NCBI GenBank assembly: GCA_021849435.1
Contig: JAJZSX010000160.1
Span: 1 to 5,961, forward strand
Direction of reading: 5' to 3'
From: Actinomycetes bacterium
Lineage (GTDB): Bacteria; Actinomycetota; Acidimicrobiia; Acidimicrobiales; RAAP-2
DNA length: 5,961 nucleotides
Shown here: in pieces, positions 5,872 to 5,961 of the stretch
Layout: the number at the start of each line of letters is the position of its first letter
Position numbering within the stretch: position 1 is the first letter of the stretch
Notes under the pieces: generated by a model
Told to the model about the DNA's origin: nothing
Database searches by the model: none
What the model saw: the letters and a program-made list of their open reading frames with translations, nothing else
Made by a program: the position numbers and the translations under genes

Positions 5872-5961
5872 TCACTCCAGCAATGGCTTTGTGTCAACGC
5901 CTCGCCCAAACGTCACATCGATGTTCGTGATGACGCCGCGAATGGCGACATTGGCGACGTC
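5872..5961 (-). CDS. Possible C-terminal end of an unidentified gene (partial)
   Basis: A minus-strand frame enters from the right edge and runs 29 codons to a TGA at 5872-5874. Its third positions are rich in G and C and its residues look ordinary (for example NVAIRGVITNIDVTFGRG), as in a real protein end. It is too short to recognise. If real, it is the next gene upstream of zwf in the same direction, 137 bp before the small leader frame. A plus-strand frame is also open here, so the call is tentative. Confidence 0.4.
   Translation of the reverse strand, partial: DVANVAIRGVITNIDVTFGRGVDTKPLLE

Noticed and set aside
5854..5946. 9-bp direct repeat GCGAATGGC at 5854-5862 and 5938-5946
   Set aside because: A single short pair, one copy probably inside a coding end, with no further copies in the window; chance is the likely explanation.

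Overview
This high-GC bacterial window carries a pentose phosphate pathway locus. Three long genes on the minus strand form a tight row, zwf (glucose-6-phosphate dehydrogenase), gnd (NAD-type 6-phosphogluconate dehydrogenase) and a HAD-family phosphatase. They are followed by rpiA (ribose-5-phosphate isomerase) on the plus strand and by the 5' part of tkt (transketolase) on the minus strand, which runs off the left edge. The dense packing, GTG starts and protein types fit a high-GC actinobacterium, possibly of the Acidimicrobiia, but the taxon is only a guess. No mobile element, CRISPR array, tRNA or rRNA was seen.

Layout from left to right: tkt (1-1458, minus, partial); an 86-bp divergent control region; rpiA (1545-2210, plus); a 95-bp convergent gap with a 14-bp palindrome; the HAD phosphatase (2306-3001, minus), whose start lies 1 nt after the gnd stop; gnd (3003-4037, minus); 37 nt; zwf (4075-5490, minus). 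Upstream of zwf is an unusual 240-bp leader (5491-5734). It is open as an 80-codon reading frame that ends 1 nt before the zwf GTG, and it contains a perfect 15-bp hairpin. Next comes an AT-richer promoter-like region (5735-5871) with a symmetrical operator-like site. The right edge probably holds the last 29 codons of another minus-strand gene.

Together zwf and gnd take glucose-6-phosphate oxidatively to ribulose-5-phosphate, and rpiA and tkt run the non-oxidative interconversions. The lactonase gene (pgl) expected between the two oxidative steps is not in the window. Both dehydrogenases lack the residues that usually select NADP and carry acidic residues there instead, so the pathway here may yield NADH. 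I see no clearly new biological system. The most unusual parts are the zwf leader and this possible cofactor switch.
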